NCBI RefSeq assembly: GCF_900108875.1 | Contig: NZ_FNYJ01000001.1 | Coordinates: 1,221,258-1,285,257, forward strand | Length of the DNA: 64,000 nucleotides | From: Pseudomonas sp. NFR16 | GTDB taxonomy: Bacteria; Pseudomonadota; Gammaproteobacteria; Pseudomonadales; Pseudomonadaceae | Reading direction: 5' to 3' | In this document: positions 19,254 to 26,890 of the stretch, piece after piece | Position numbering within the stretch: the first letter of the stretch is position 1 | Layout of the letters: the number at the start of each line of letters is the position of its first letter | Notes under the pieces: model-generated | Told to the model about the DNA's origin: nothing | What the model saw: the letters and a program-made list of their open reading frames with translations, nothing else | Database searches by the model: none | Position numbers and translations under genes: made by a program

Positions 19254-20760
19254 GCCTGGCCAGACGCGGATAGAGATCGCGCAGCCGAGGATAGAGTTCG
19301 CTGTACAGCGCCAACAGCTCCTGATGAAACCCGCGCAGCGCGGGGTTGGGCAGGAACTGCTCGCCGTCCTGGGTCATCACCTGCGCCGCGCTGGCGAAGT
19401 CCGTGTACCAGCCGGCGCCCACGGCGGCAGCAATTCCGGCGCCCAGGCTGGACGCCTCCTGAGTCGCGGCACGCAACACCGGCCGGTCCGTGATGTCGGC
19501 CATGATCTGGCACCACAGACGGCTTGCCGCGCCGCCGCCGATGGCGACGAACATGTTCACCGGCTGGCCGGTGGCCTGAACCATCTGCCGGGTCGCCACG
19601 GCCTGTTCCAGCGCAATGCCTTCCAGTACTGCCCGATAGATCTGCGCGCGGCCGTGATCCGGCGACAGCCCCAACAGACACCCGCGCGCATCCTGATCCC
19701 AATAAGGGTTCATCACACCGTTCCAGTACGGCAACAGAATCAAACCCTCGCTGCCCGGCGCCACGCGCGACGCCTCGATTTCCAGCCGGATCAGACTGTC
19801 CGGGTGCGCCACCACGTCGATCTCGAAAAACTGCTGCAGCAAGCTGTTGATCAGCAGCGTGCCCGAGCGCAGCGACGTTTCCAGCACGTAGCCCTGCCGA
19901 TCGATGGCACACAGGGTGCGAAAGGCTGCGTCGACCATTGGCGTCTCGGCGTACACGCCGGAAACGATGGCCGTGCCCAGATTCAGGTACGCCGTGCCGG
20001 GGCTGACGACGCCGATCCCCAGGCCGCCGGCCTGCCCGTCACCGCCACCGGCCACCACCCTTGTGCCGACAGGCAGACCGGTCAGCGCCGCTGCCTGCAC
20101 AGTGACCTTGCCCAGTACCGAGCCAGGCGCCGACGCCTTTGGAAAACACTCGCTGCTCAACGGCATCGGCAGCGCCTGAAGCACGTCGTCAGCCCACGCG
20201 TGCCGGTGAATGTCGAAGGCACCGAAGGGATCGGCGCTGGCCCAACTGGTGACGAACTGCCCGGTGAGTTTGCGCACCAGCCAGGCATGAGGCTCGTACA
20301 CATGATGAATGCGGCTGAACAGCTCGGGTTCGGCATCGGCCATCCACGCCAGGCTGTATATCGCCGGCGCCCAGTCATAAGGCTTGCCGGTAATCGCATG
20401 CAGCCGCTCATGGCCGACACGCTCGCAAAGCGTCGCGACTGCATCTTTGCGGCGCTCATCGAGCCAGAGAATCGCCGTCCGTAACAGCCTGTCGTCGGCA
20501 TCGGTGACCGCCACGGTCTCGCGCTGATTGACCACCGCAACCGCTGAAATCACCTTGCCTTCGATCATCGGCATCAACGCCTTCAAGGCCTGCCGCGTCG
20601 CCTGCCACCACGATTCGGGGTCCTGTTCATAAGCGTTCGGCGCAGGCCGCGACAGACACAATGGCGCCCGCGCCTGCGCCACCAACAGACCACGCGGATC
20701 CCAGGCGATGGCCTTACACGTGGTCGTACTCAGATCGATTCCGATCACCAGCTTCTGCAT
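19240..20760 (-). CDS. FGGY-family carbohydrate kinase (xylulokinase-like)
   Basis: The 506-residue kinase starts at ATG 20760 behind GGGGAA. The N-terminal phosphate-1 motif is IGIDLSTTTCKAIAWD, and the substrate region has QRETVAV and WLDERR. The C-terminal domain has GGGDGQAGGLGIG and the adenosine-binding AIGGGAASRLWCQIMAD. FGGY kinases phosphorylate ketoses or polyols. With the two dehydrogenases it completes a polyol to ketose to ketose-phosphate route. It is convergent with the operon (14-base overlap), so it must have its own promoter in 20761-20964. Confidence 0.9.
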   Translation of the reverse strand: MQKLVIGIDLSTTTCKAIAWDPRGLLVAQARAPLCLSRPAPNAYEQDPESWWQATRQALKALMPMIEGKVISAVAVVNQRETVAVTDADDRLLRTAILWLDERRKDAVATLCERVGHERLHAITGKPYDWAPAIYSLAWMADAEPELFSRIHHVYEPHAWLVRKLTGQFVTSWASADPFGAFDIHRHAWADDVLQALPMPLSSECFPKASAPGSVLGKVTVQAAALTGLPVGTRVVAGGGDGQAGGLGIGVVSPGTAYLNLGTAIVSGVYAETPMVDAAFRTLCAIDRQGYVLETSLRSGTLLINSLLQQFFEIDVVAHPDSLIRLEIEASRVAPGSEGLILLPYWNGVMNPYWDQDARGCLLGLSPDHGRAQIYRAVLEGIALEQAVATRQMVQATGQPVNMFVAIGGGAASRLWCQIMADITDRPVLRAATQEASSLGAGIAAAVGAGWYTDFASAAQVMTQDGEQFLPNPALRGFHQELLALYSELYPRLRDLYPRLARLNRR

Positions 20761-20964
20761 GTGTTCCCCGCTCCCCCGCCCGCTGTCCCGCGGATCGAAC
20801 GGCAAGACTAGCTGAGGAATGATCGTTATGTCGCCGCGACGCCCATGCCGTCCGGATGACAAGCACCGCAATCCGGACGGCATCCCGCGAAGAACAGGAA
20901 TGCGTTGGATTGACAAGCGGGGCTGTGCTCGCGGAGGCTGTCGGACCCGTTGCAGGAGAACACG

Positions 20965-21378
20965 ATGGCGAGCAAAGAAGAGATCGCGGCGTTCATCGCC
21001 AGGGAGTTTCCGCAAACCCGGATTGTCGTGGAAAAGGTCGGCGATCAGCGGGCCACGGTGTCGCAGACGGTGGGTGAATCGGATCTGCGTCCCGGCGGCA
21101 CGGTGTCCGGGCCAACTCTGATGGCCGTGGCGGACGTTGCCCTGTACGTGGCGGTGTTGGGGGTGATCGGTATCGTGCCGCTGACCGTCACCACCAGCCT
21201 GACGATCAATTTCCTGCGCAAGCCGCAAGCGGATCGGCGGATCATCGCTGAATGCCACTTGATGAAAATCGGCAAAACCCTGGCCATCGGCGAGGTCTCA
21301 TTGTACTCCGAAGGCCTGCCGGATGCGGTCGCGCATGTCGTCGGCACCTACGCCATTCCGCCCCGGCACCGGAGCTGA
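20965..21378 (+). CDS. Hotdog-fold thioesterase, PaaI/YigI type
   Basis: The 137-residue single-domain protein starts at ATG 20965 after CAGGAGAA. The hotdog core includes LRPGGTVSGPTLMAVADVALYVAVLG, with the acidic residue used by PaaI-type acyl-CoA thioesterases, then TTSLTINFLRKPQADRRIIAECHLMKIGKTLAIGEVSLYS. Substrate unknown. It stands alone, divergent from the kinase gene. Confidence 0.87.
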   Translation: MASKEEIAAFIAREFPQTRIVVEKVGDQRATVSQTVGESDLRPGGTVSGPTLMAVADVALYVAVLGVIGIVPLTVTTSLTINFLRKPQADRRIIAECHLMKIGKTLAIGEVSLYSEGLPDAVAHVVGTYAIPPRHRS

Positions 21379-21495
21379 AGCTCACCGGCGGCGAACCTCC
21401 GGCGCGGCGGGCACTCCAAACCCACGCAGCCTCCGAACGCTGCGGGCCGTTCAGCCTGGCTGGACACCGACACCCACACCTTCGATGGAACGCTT

Positions 21496-22014
21496 ATGAA
21501 ACGCTATCTCTGGCTCGGCCTTCTGGGCACACTTTCTCTGGCCGCGCAGGCGGCCACTCTCGATGTCCCGATCAATCTGGTGAGCGCTGACGGTGCGCCT
21601 CAGCCGATCGGTCAGATCACCATCAGCGAAACGGCGTACGGTCTGGAATTCACACCTAAACTCACCTCGCTGCCTGCAGGCGTGCACGGTTTCCATGTTC
21701 ACGAAAACGGCAGCTGCGACGCTGGCACCAAGGACGGCAAGAAAGGCGCGGCGTTGGCCGCAGGCGGGCATTTCGACCCGGCCAAGACCGGCAAGCATCT
21801 GGGCCCTTATGCCAACGGCCACCTGGGCGACCTGCCCGCTGTCTACGTCACGGCAGACGGCAATGCGACCTACCCGGTGCTTGCGCCGCGCCTGAAGAAG
21901 ATCTCCGAGATCAAGGGCCACGCACTGATGATCCACGCAGGCGGCGACAACCACTCCGACATGCCCATGCCATTGGGCGGTGGCGGTGATCGGGTTGCCT
22001 GCGGCGTGATCTGA
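21496..22014 (+). CDS. sodC: Periplasmic Cu,Zn superoxide dismutase
   Basis: The 172-residue protein has a signal peptide ([16 protein letters not shown]). Copper ligands H67 and H69 are in [11 protein letters not shown]92 and further His residues lie in GGHFDP and [15 protein letters not shown], and the last copper His is in [13 protein letters not shown]. The disulphide pair is C74 and C169 (GDRVACGVI). It converts superoxide to peroxide in the periplasm. A hairpin terminator follows the stop. Confidence 0.95.
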   Translation: MKRYLWLGLLGTLSLAAQAATLDVPINLVSADGAPQPIGQITISETAYGLEFTPKLTSLPAGVHGFHVHENGSCDAGTKDGKKGAALAAGGHFDPAKTGKHLGPYANGHLGDLPAVYVTADGNATYPVLAPRLKKISEIKGHALMIHAGGDNHSDMPMPLGGGGDRVACGVI

Positions 22015-22033
22015 TCCTCGTCGGTTGCACCAG

Positions 22034-22070
22034 AAACCGGTCATGCCAACCAGGCACGACCGGTTTTTTT
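22034..22070 (+). terminator. Rho-independent terminator after sodC
   Basis: AAACCGGTC (22034-22042) pairs with GACCGGTTT (22058-22066) and is followed by a run of T. Confidence 0.85.
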
Positions 22071-22184
22071 GTGCGCGTCAGAACTTGCAGCGACTGCGCC
22101 TCTGTCAGGACACACAACTCACTGTCGGACGCGAATCCGTTCGCGAAAAGTCCCGTCGGCGCAGATGCCGGAGAGCCCGATGGC

Positions 22185-22904
22185 TCAGCCCCAGAGGGTA
22201 CGCCCGAAGAACGTCAGCGCGCGATCCCACGCCAGCTGCGCCCAGACCGGATCGTACTGGGTGCCGGGAATACGACCGGGGCCTACAGCGGTTTCATTGG
22301 CAAAGGCATGATGCGCCAGATAGCGATGGAACTCGATGTCCACCCCACCTTCGCCCAGTTTCTCCTCCAGTTTGTCGACGTTTTCCGCCGGGAAGAACTC
22401 GTCCTGAGTGGCCCAATGCGCCTGAACCGGCACCTTGATGGCCTTGGGATCGAGGTATTCAAGCGGCGGCATGCCGTAGAACACGACGCCAGCGGTCAGT
22501 TCCGGAATGAAATTCAGCGCCAGCAGCGTCAGCGCGCCGCCCATGCAGAACCCGGTGACGCCGACGTTCTGCGAATACCCTTTCAGGTATTGCACAGCGC
22601 CGCGAATGTCCTGGCTTGCGGCATCGCCGAAGTCCAGATTGCTCATCAAGTGATGGGCCTCTTCCTCTTCGACGGTCATCTCGCCGCGATACAGATCAGG
22701 CACCAGTGCCAGATAACCCGAGGCCGCCAGACGATCGGCCACACCACGGATCTGCTCGTTCAGCCCCCACCACTCCTGAATCACCACCACCGCCGGGGCG
22801 CCCTGGGTTTTTGCCGGACTGGCCAGGTAACCGCTGACCTCCTTCCCGTCCGGACGCTGGAAAGTGATCATCTTGCCTGCTGCCTGTGTCGTTGCCTGAG
22901 TCAC
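22185..22904 (-). CDS. Dienelactone hydrolase family protein
   Basis: The 239-residue alpha/beta hydrolase starts with GTG 22904 after GGGAG. The nucleophile is the Cys in VTGFCMGGALTLLAL, as in dienelactone hydrolases. EWWGLNEQIRGVADRLAASGYLALVPDLYRG is the family N-terminal core; the catalytic Asp and His fall in HWATQDEFFP and LAHHAFANE. The true substrate is not deducible; many homologues act on small esters or lactones. Confidence 0.92.
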   Translation of the reverse strand: MTQATTQAAGKMITFQRPDGKEVSGYLASPAKTQGAPAVVVIQEWWGLNEQIRGVADRLAASGYLALVPDLYRGEMTVEEEEAHHLMSNLDFGDAASQDIRGAVQYLKGYSQNVGVTGFCMGGALTLLALNFIPELTAGVVFYGMPPLEYLDPKAIKVPVQAHWATQDEFFPAENVDKLEEKLGEGGVDIEFHRYLAHHAFANETAVGPGRIPGTQYDPVWAQLAWDRALTFFGRTLWG

Positions 22905-23028
22905 GGTGCTCTCCCGAAAACGAATAATGGAATCTGCGCAGCGGCCGAAAAGCCGCTTGGGTGATCTGTTCTACTTCACTTGATGGACGATGAAAAGCTC
23001 ATCCCGGACAATTTCATGATGACCGCCA

Positions 23029-23817
23029 TCAAAAAGTGCCCGGATACCCGCCACCGTCCAGCAAAAGGTTCTGGCCGGTCATGAAGCCGGCGTGGGTGCT
23101 GCACAGAAACGCGCAGAACGCACCGAATTCCTCGACCGTGCCGAAACGTTGAGCGGGCACGGCGCCGCGACGCTGTTCGAGCACCGCATCCACACTGATG
23201 CCTTTTTTGCCGGCGGCCAGACTGATGTTTTTCTGCAGCCGCTCGGTGTCGAAAGGCCCCGGCAGCAGATTGTTGATGGTGACGTTCTTGCCCGCCAGTT
23301 GGGGCTGCCGCGCAAGCCCCGCGATAAAACCGGTAAGACCACTGCGCGCGCCGTTGGATAGCCCCAGCGTGTCGATGGGCGCCTTCACCGCGCCGGAGGT
23401 GATGTTGATCACCCGGCCAAACCCGCGCGAGGCCATGCCGTCGACGCAAGCCTTGATCAGTTCGATGGGCGTGAGCATGTTGGCGTCCAGCGCCCTGATC
23501 CAGTCGTCGCGCTGCCAGTCACGAAAATCGCCGGGCGGAGGTCCGCCGGCATTGTTGACCAGTATGTCGACCTGCGGACACGCCGCCAGCACCTGTTCGC
23601 GCACCTGCGGCTGGCTGATATCGCCGGTGACTGTGCGCACCTCGATGCCCGGCGCCAGCACACGCAGTTCAGCAGCCGCTGCCTGCAGCGCCTCATCGCC
23701 GCGCGCATTGATCACCAGATTGACGTCCTCTCTGGCCAGCGCCTTGGCGCATCCCAGCCCCAGCCCTTTGCTCGCCGCGCACACGATGGCCCAACGGCCT
23801 GACAATCCAAGATCCAT
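23029..23817 (-). CDS. Short-chain dehydrogenase/reductase
   Basis: The protein has 262 residues from ATG 23817 with a GGGAG site. The cofactor loop is AASKGLGLGCAKALA instead of the usual TGxxxGIG, NNAGGPPPGDF follows, and SGAVKAPIDTLGLSNGARSGLTG occupies the active-site region. There the usual Tyr of YxxxK is replaced (LSNGARSG), as in the divergent SDR subgroup of FabG-like proteins that have this NGARSGLTG motif. It may therefore be a weak or atypical oxidoreductase. The C-terminal FMTGQNLLLDGGGYPGTF is standard for the fold. Confidence 0.85.
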   Translation of the reverse strand: MDLGLSGRWAIVCAASKGLGLGCAKALAREDVNLVINARGDEALQAAAAELRVLAPGIEVRTVTGDISQPQVREQVLAACPQVDILVNNAGGPPPGDFRDWQRDDWIRALDANMLTPIELIKACVDGMASRGFGRVINITSGAVKAPIDTLGLSNGARSGLTGFIAGLARQPQLAGKNVTINNLLPGPFDTERLQKNISLAAGKKGISVDAVLEQRRGAVPAQRFGTVEEFGAFCAFLCSTHAGFMTGQNLLLDGGGYPGTF

Positions 23818-23912
23818 GACAGACTCCCGTTCACTCGAAGTTGAAAGCACAGGGGTCAAACTTAGCATCTGCGGGAACGGCCACAGCAAGGCATCGGCGA
23901 AAAACCGCGGGA

Positions 23913-24440
23913 TCAGCCGTTTTGCAGGTCTGACAGGATCGATGCAGCGTGACTGTCCTGGCCAGCGTTCTGCTGCTCGGCATCGCGCATCGCCCGCAGT
24001 TGCTTCTTGAGGGTGTGCATCGAAGGGGCGTAGAGAAAGCCGAACGACACGCTGTTGCGACGGCCCTTGACCGCGTGATGCATGAGGTGGGCGTGATAGA
24101 GCCGCTTGAGGTAACGGTTGCGCGGACGTGGACGAAGCGGCCAGTGTCGGTGCATGACGCCGTCATGGAACAGCACGTAAATCACGCCGAAGGCCGCTAC
24201 GCCTGCGCCGCCCCATTGCAGCGGATCGTGGCCGCTGTTGCCGAGGACGATCAGGCCCACCGCGACCAGTCCAAGCACCAGCAGGTAGATATCGTTGGTC
24301 TCGAAGGCGCCCAGGTGCGCTTCATGGTGGGAGCGATGCAGACACCAGCCCCAGCCGTGCATGACGTACTTGTGCGCGAGAAACCCCACACCTTCCATGG
24401 CAATCAGGGTGCAGAGAAATACCGTGAAGTTGAAAATCAT
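23913..24440 (-). CDS. crtZ: CrtZ-type beta-carotene hydroxylase / fatty acid hydroxylase superfamily
   Basis: The 175-residue membrane protein has the histidine clusters of the di-iron hydroxylase superfamily in CrtZ spacing: HKYVMHGWGWCLHRSHHEAH (about residues 23-42), then FHDGVMHRHW and HAHLMHHAVKG. Membrane segments lie at about 1-20, 50-70 and 77-95. CrtZ converts beta-carotene to zeaxanthin. No other carotenoid gene (crtE, B, I, Y) is in the window, so either the pathway lies elsewhere or the enzyme acts on another lipid. The ATG 24440 start has a weak ribosome site; an upstream start at 24482 is possible. Confidence 0.82.
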   Translation of the reverse strand: MIFNFTVFLCTLIAMEGVGFLAHKYVMHGWGWCLHRSHHEAHLGAFETNDIYLLVLGLVAVGLIVLGNSGHDPLQWGGAGVAAFGVIYVLFHDGVMHRHWPLRPRPRNRYLKRLYHAHLMHHAVKGRRNSVSFGFLYAPSMHTLKKQLRAMRDAEQQNAGQDSHAASILSDLQNG

Positions 24441-24702
24441 AGAGTCGCGGGGTCGGCGGGTCGGGTCGTCGACGTGCAGCATACCGGGACACGCCGCAAA
24501 ATCAAAAGCGGCCGACCAAACGGGCCACGAGTGCCGGGCATCGGACGCAGCGCAGCTGCCCGGACGAAGATTTCTCTCAGGACGTTTGCTTTCCTGACCA
24601 ACCGATGTAAAAAATGGCCCATGCGTGAACGTCCCTGGCGCTCACTGTACTAATGCCAGCGGCCGCTAACGGCCCGTCGGCATCGCTTTCAAGGAATTCA
24701 GA

Positions 24703-26076
24703 ATGGCTCCAAGACAAGTAATCAATGCTTCGGTCAGCCCAAAAGGCAGCCTGGAGACTTTGTCGCAACGTGAAGTACAACAGCTCAGCGCCGCCGGTTC
24801 AGGCAGCACCTACAACCTTTTCCGCCAGTGCGCCCTGGCCATCCTCAACACTGGCGCCCACGTCGATAACGCAAAAACCATCCTGGAGGCCTACCAGGAC
24901 TTCGAAGTGCGCATTCATCAGCAGGATCGCGGCGTGCGCCTGGAATTGCTGAACGCGCCGGCGGACGCTTTCGTCGACGGCGAAATGATCGCCAGCACCC
25001 GGGAGATGCTGTTCAGCGCCCTGCGTGACATCGTCTACACCGAGAGCGAACTGGACAGCCAGCGCATCGACCTGAGCAGCTCGCAAGGCATCACCGATTA
25101 CGTCTTTCACTTGCTGCGCAACGCCCGCACCCTGCGCCCCGGCGTCGAACCGAAAATGGTCGTGTGCTGGGGCGGCCACTCGATCAACACTGAAGAATAC
25201 AAATACACCAAGAAGGTCGGCCACGAACTGGGCCTGCGCAAGCTGGACATCTGCACCGGCTGCGGCCCGGGCGTGATGAAAGGCCCGATGAAAGGCGCCA
25301 CCATTGCCCACGCCAAGCAGCGCATCACTGCCGGCCGGTATCTGGGTCTGACCGAGCCGGGCATCATCGCCGCCGAAGCGCCGAACCCGATCGTCAACGA
25401 GCTGGTGATCCTGCCGGACATCGAGAAGCGTCTCGAAGCGTTCGTTCGCGTCGGCCACGGCATCATCATCTTCCCTGGCGGCGCGGGCACGGCTGAGGAG
25501 TTCCTGTATCTGCTGGGTATCCTGATGCACCCGGACAACCAGGGCCTGCCATTCCCGGTCATCCTGACCGGGCCCAAGAGCACCGCGCCGTATCTGGAGC
25601 AGCTCCACGCCTTTGTCAGCGCGACGCTGGGCGAAGCGGCCCACAAGCACTACACCATCATCATCGACGACCCAGCCGAAGTCGCGCGCCAGATGACCGA
25701 AGGCCTGACCGCCGTGCGCCAGTTCCGTCGCGAGCGCGCCGACGCCTTCCATTTCAACTGGCTGCTGAAGATCGAAGAAAGCTTCCAGCGCCCGTTCGAC
25801 CCGACCCACGCGAACATGTCCGCCTTGCAATTGCGCCGCGGCCTGCCGCCGCACGAGTTGGCGGCCAACCTGCGTCGGGCGTTTTCCGGGATTGTCGCCG
25901 GCAACGTCAAGGACAAGGGCATCCGCCTGATCGAAGAACACGGCCCGTATGAAATCCACGGCGATGCCGAAATCATGCAGCCGCTGGACAAGCTGCTGCA
26001 GGCCTTCGTCGAGCAGCACCGGATGAAGCTGCCAGGCGGTGCCGCGTACGTGCCGTGTTACCGCGTGGTGTCGTAA
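24703..26076 (+). CDS. ppnN: Pyrimidine/purine nucleotide 5'-monophosphate nucleosidase (LOG family)
   Basis: The 457-residue cytoplasmic enzyme matches PpnN (YgdH), which hydrolyses nucleoside monophosphates to base and ribose 5-phosphate and is tuned by (p)ppGpp in E. coli. The central Rossmann-like LOG domain has CTGCGPGVMKGPMKGA and the signature PGGAGTAEE (about residues 258-266). The N-terminal domain of about 140 residues and the C-terminal extension are those of PpnN and not of short LOG proteins. The frame from ATG 24703 fits the usual length. Confidence 0.94.
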   Translation: MAPRQVINASVSPKGSLETLSQREVQQLSAAGSGSTYNLFRQCALAILNTGAHVDNAKTILEAYQDFEVRIHQQDRGVRLELLNAPADAFVDGEMIASTREMLFSALRDIVYTESELDSQRIDLSSSQGITDYVFHLLRNARTLRPGVEPKMVVCWGGHSINTEEYKYTKKVGHELGLRKLDICTGCGPGVMKGPMKGATIAHAKQRITAGRYLGLTEPGIIAAEAPNPIVNELVILPDIEKRLEAFVRVGHGIIIFPGGAGTAEEFLYLLGILMHPDNQGLPFPVILTGPKSTAPYLEQLHAFVSATLGEAAHKHYTIIIDDPAEVARQMTEGLTAVRQFRRERADAFHFNWLLKIEESFQRPFDPTHANMSALQLRRGLPPHELAANLRRAFSGIVAGNVKDKGIRLIEEHGPYEIHGDAEIMQPLDKLLQAFVEQHRMKLPGGAAYVPCYRVVS

Positions 26077-26098
26077 GGCTGCCTCGATCCCCCTGAAC

Positions 26099-26183
26099 AG
26101 GCGCGCGCTTGCCCGCGAGGACGGTCCATCCGCTGAAACAAAGGTGGCTGGTGGATCGCAATCGCGGGCAGGCGCGCCCCTAC
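26099..26183. repeat. REPIN (two inverted REP units)
   Basis: Degenerate REP cores at about 26099-26119 (GCGCGCTTGCCCGCGA) and 26162-26183 face each other between ppnN and the GNAT gene. Confidence 0.75.
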
Positions 26184-26214
26184 CGCTTCGCTTCCCACTG
26201 GACGATGGTGCTCC

Positions 26215-26808
26215 ATGATTCACATTCGCCCCATGACCGCCGAGGACTTCGAGCGCTTCTGGCCGACTTTCCAGGCGGTGATCCAGGCGCAGGAAACCTA
26301 CGCCTACGACCCCGACCTCACCCCTGAACAAGCCCTGCACCTGTGGCTGGAATATCCGCTGCACACGCTGATCGCCGAGGAAGATGGCGTGCTGCTCGGC
26401 AGCTATTACCTCAAGGCCAACGCTGCAGGCCCGGGCAGCCACGTGTGCAACTGCGGCTACATGGTCACCCCCGCCGCGCGCGGCCGGGGGGTGGCGCGCC
26501 TGATGTGCGAACACTCGCAACGCCTGGCACTGGACAGCGGCTTCAGCGCCATGCAGTTCAACTCGGTGGTCGCCACCAACGAGGTTGCCGTGGCGCTGTG
26601 GCAAAAGCTGGGTTTCGAGGTGGTCGGCCGCTTGCCCCGGGCTTATCGTCACGCAAAGCTCGGGCTGGTCGATTGCCTGGTGATGTACAAATGGCTCGCA
26701 CCCATGCCCGAGTCGCGCAAGGCCAAGAGTCCGCTGCTGATCGGCCGCAAGAACATCGAGTCAGTGGTGTCTCGCCCTCGACGCAAGCCCTCCGACGGAC
26801 CTGCCTGA
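26215..26808 (+). CDS. GNAT family N-acetyltransferase
   Basis: The 197-residue protein has a GNAT domain at about residues 1-160. The acetyl-CoA loop is ARGRGVARLMCEHSQRLA and the C-terminal half is NSVVATNEVAVALWQKLGFEVVGRLPRA. The last about 35 residues are a basic tail. Substrate unknown. The gene ends 17 bases before the hrp box of the effector and is not part of that transcript. Confidence 0.88.
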   Translation: MIHIRPMTAEDFERFWPTFQAVIQAQETYAYDPDLTPEQALHLWLEYPLHTLIAEEDGVLLGSYYLKANAAGPGSHVCNCGYMVTPAARGRGVARLMCEHSQRLALDSGFSAMQFNSVVATNEVAVALWQKLGFEVVGRLPRAYRHAKLGLVDCLVMYKWLAPMPESRKAKSPLLIGRKNIESVVSRPRRKPSDGPA

Positions 26809-26825
26809 TCCGCTGCAGAAAATCG

Positions 26826-26854
26826 GGAACCGCACGCCCACCTGACGCCACTCA
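26826..26854 (+). promoter_or_regulatory. hrp box (HrpL/ECF sigma promoter)
   Basis: GGAACC (26826-26831) is followed after exactly 16 bases by CCACTCA (26848-26854). This fits the hrp-box consensus GGAACC-N15/16-CCACNNA without mismatch. It ends 36 bases before the effector start codon. Confidence 0.9.
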
Positions 26855-26879
26855 CCCTGCAAAGCACTCACTTGCAGGG
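26855..26879 (+). promoter_or_regulatory. 5'-leader hairpin of the effector mRNA
   Basis: CCCTGCAA (26855-26862) and TTGCAGGG (26872-26879) form a perfect 8-bp stem with a 9-base loop, directly after the hrp box. The 3' arm contains AGGG, the best Shine-Dalgarno candidate for ATG 26891, so the hairpin could limit translation. Confidence 0.55.
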
Positions 26880-26890
26880 ATGGCGTCAGC

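Noticed and set aside
24799..26652. 617-residue minus-strand frame across ppnN
   Set aside because: Antisense shadow of ppnN and the GNAT gene; no domain or ribosome site.
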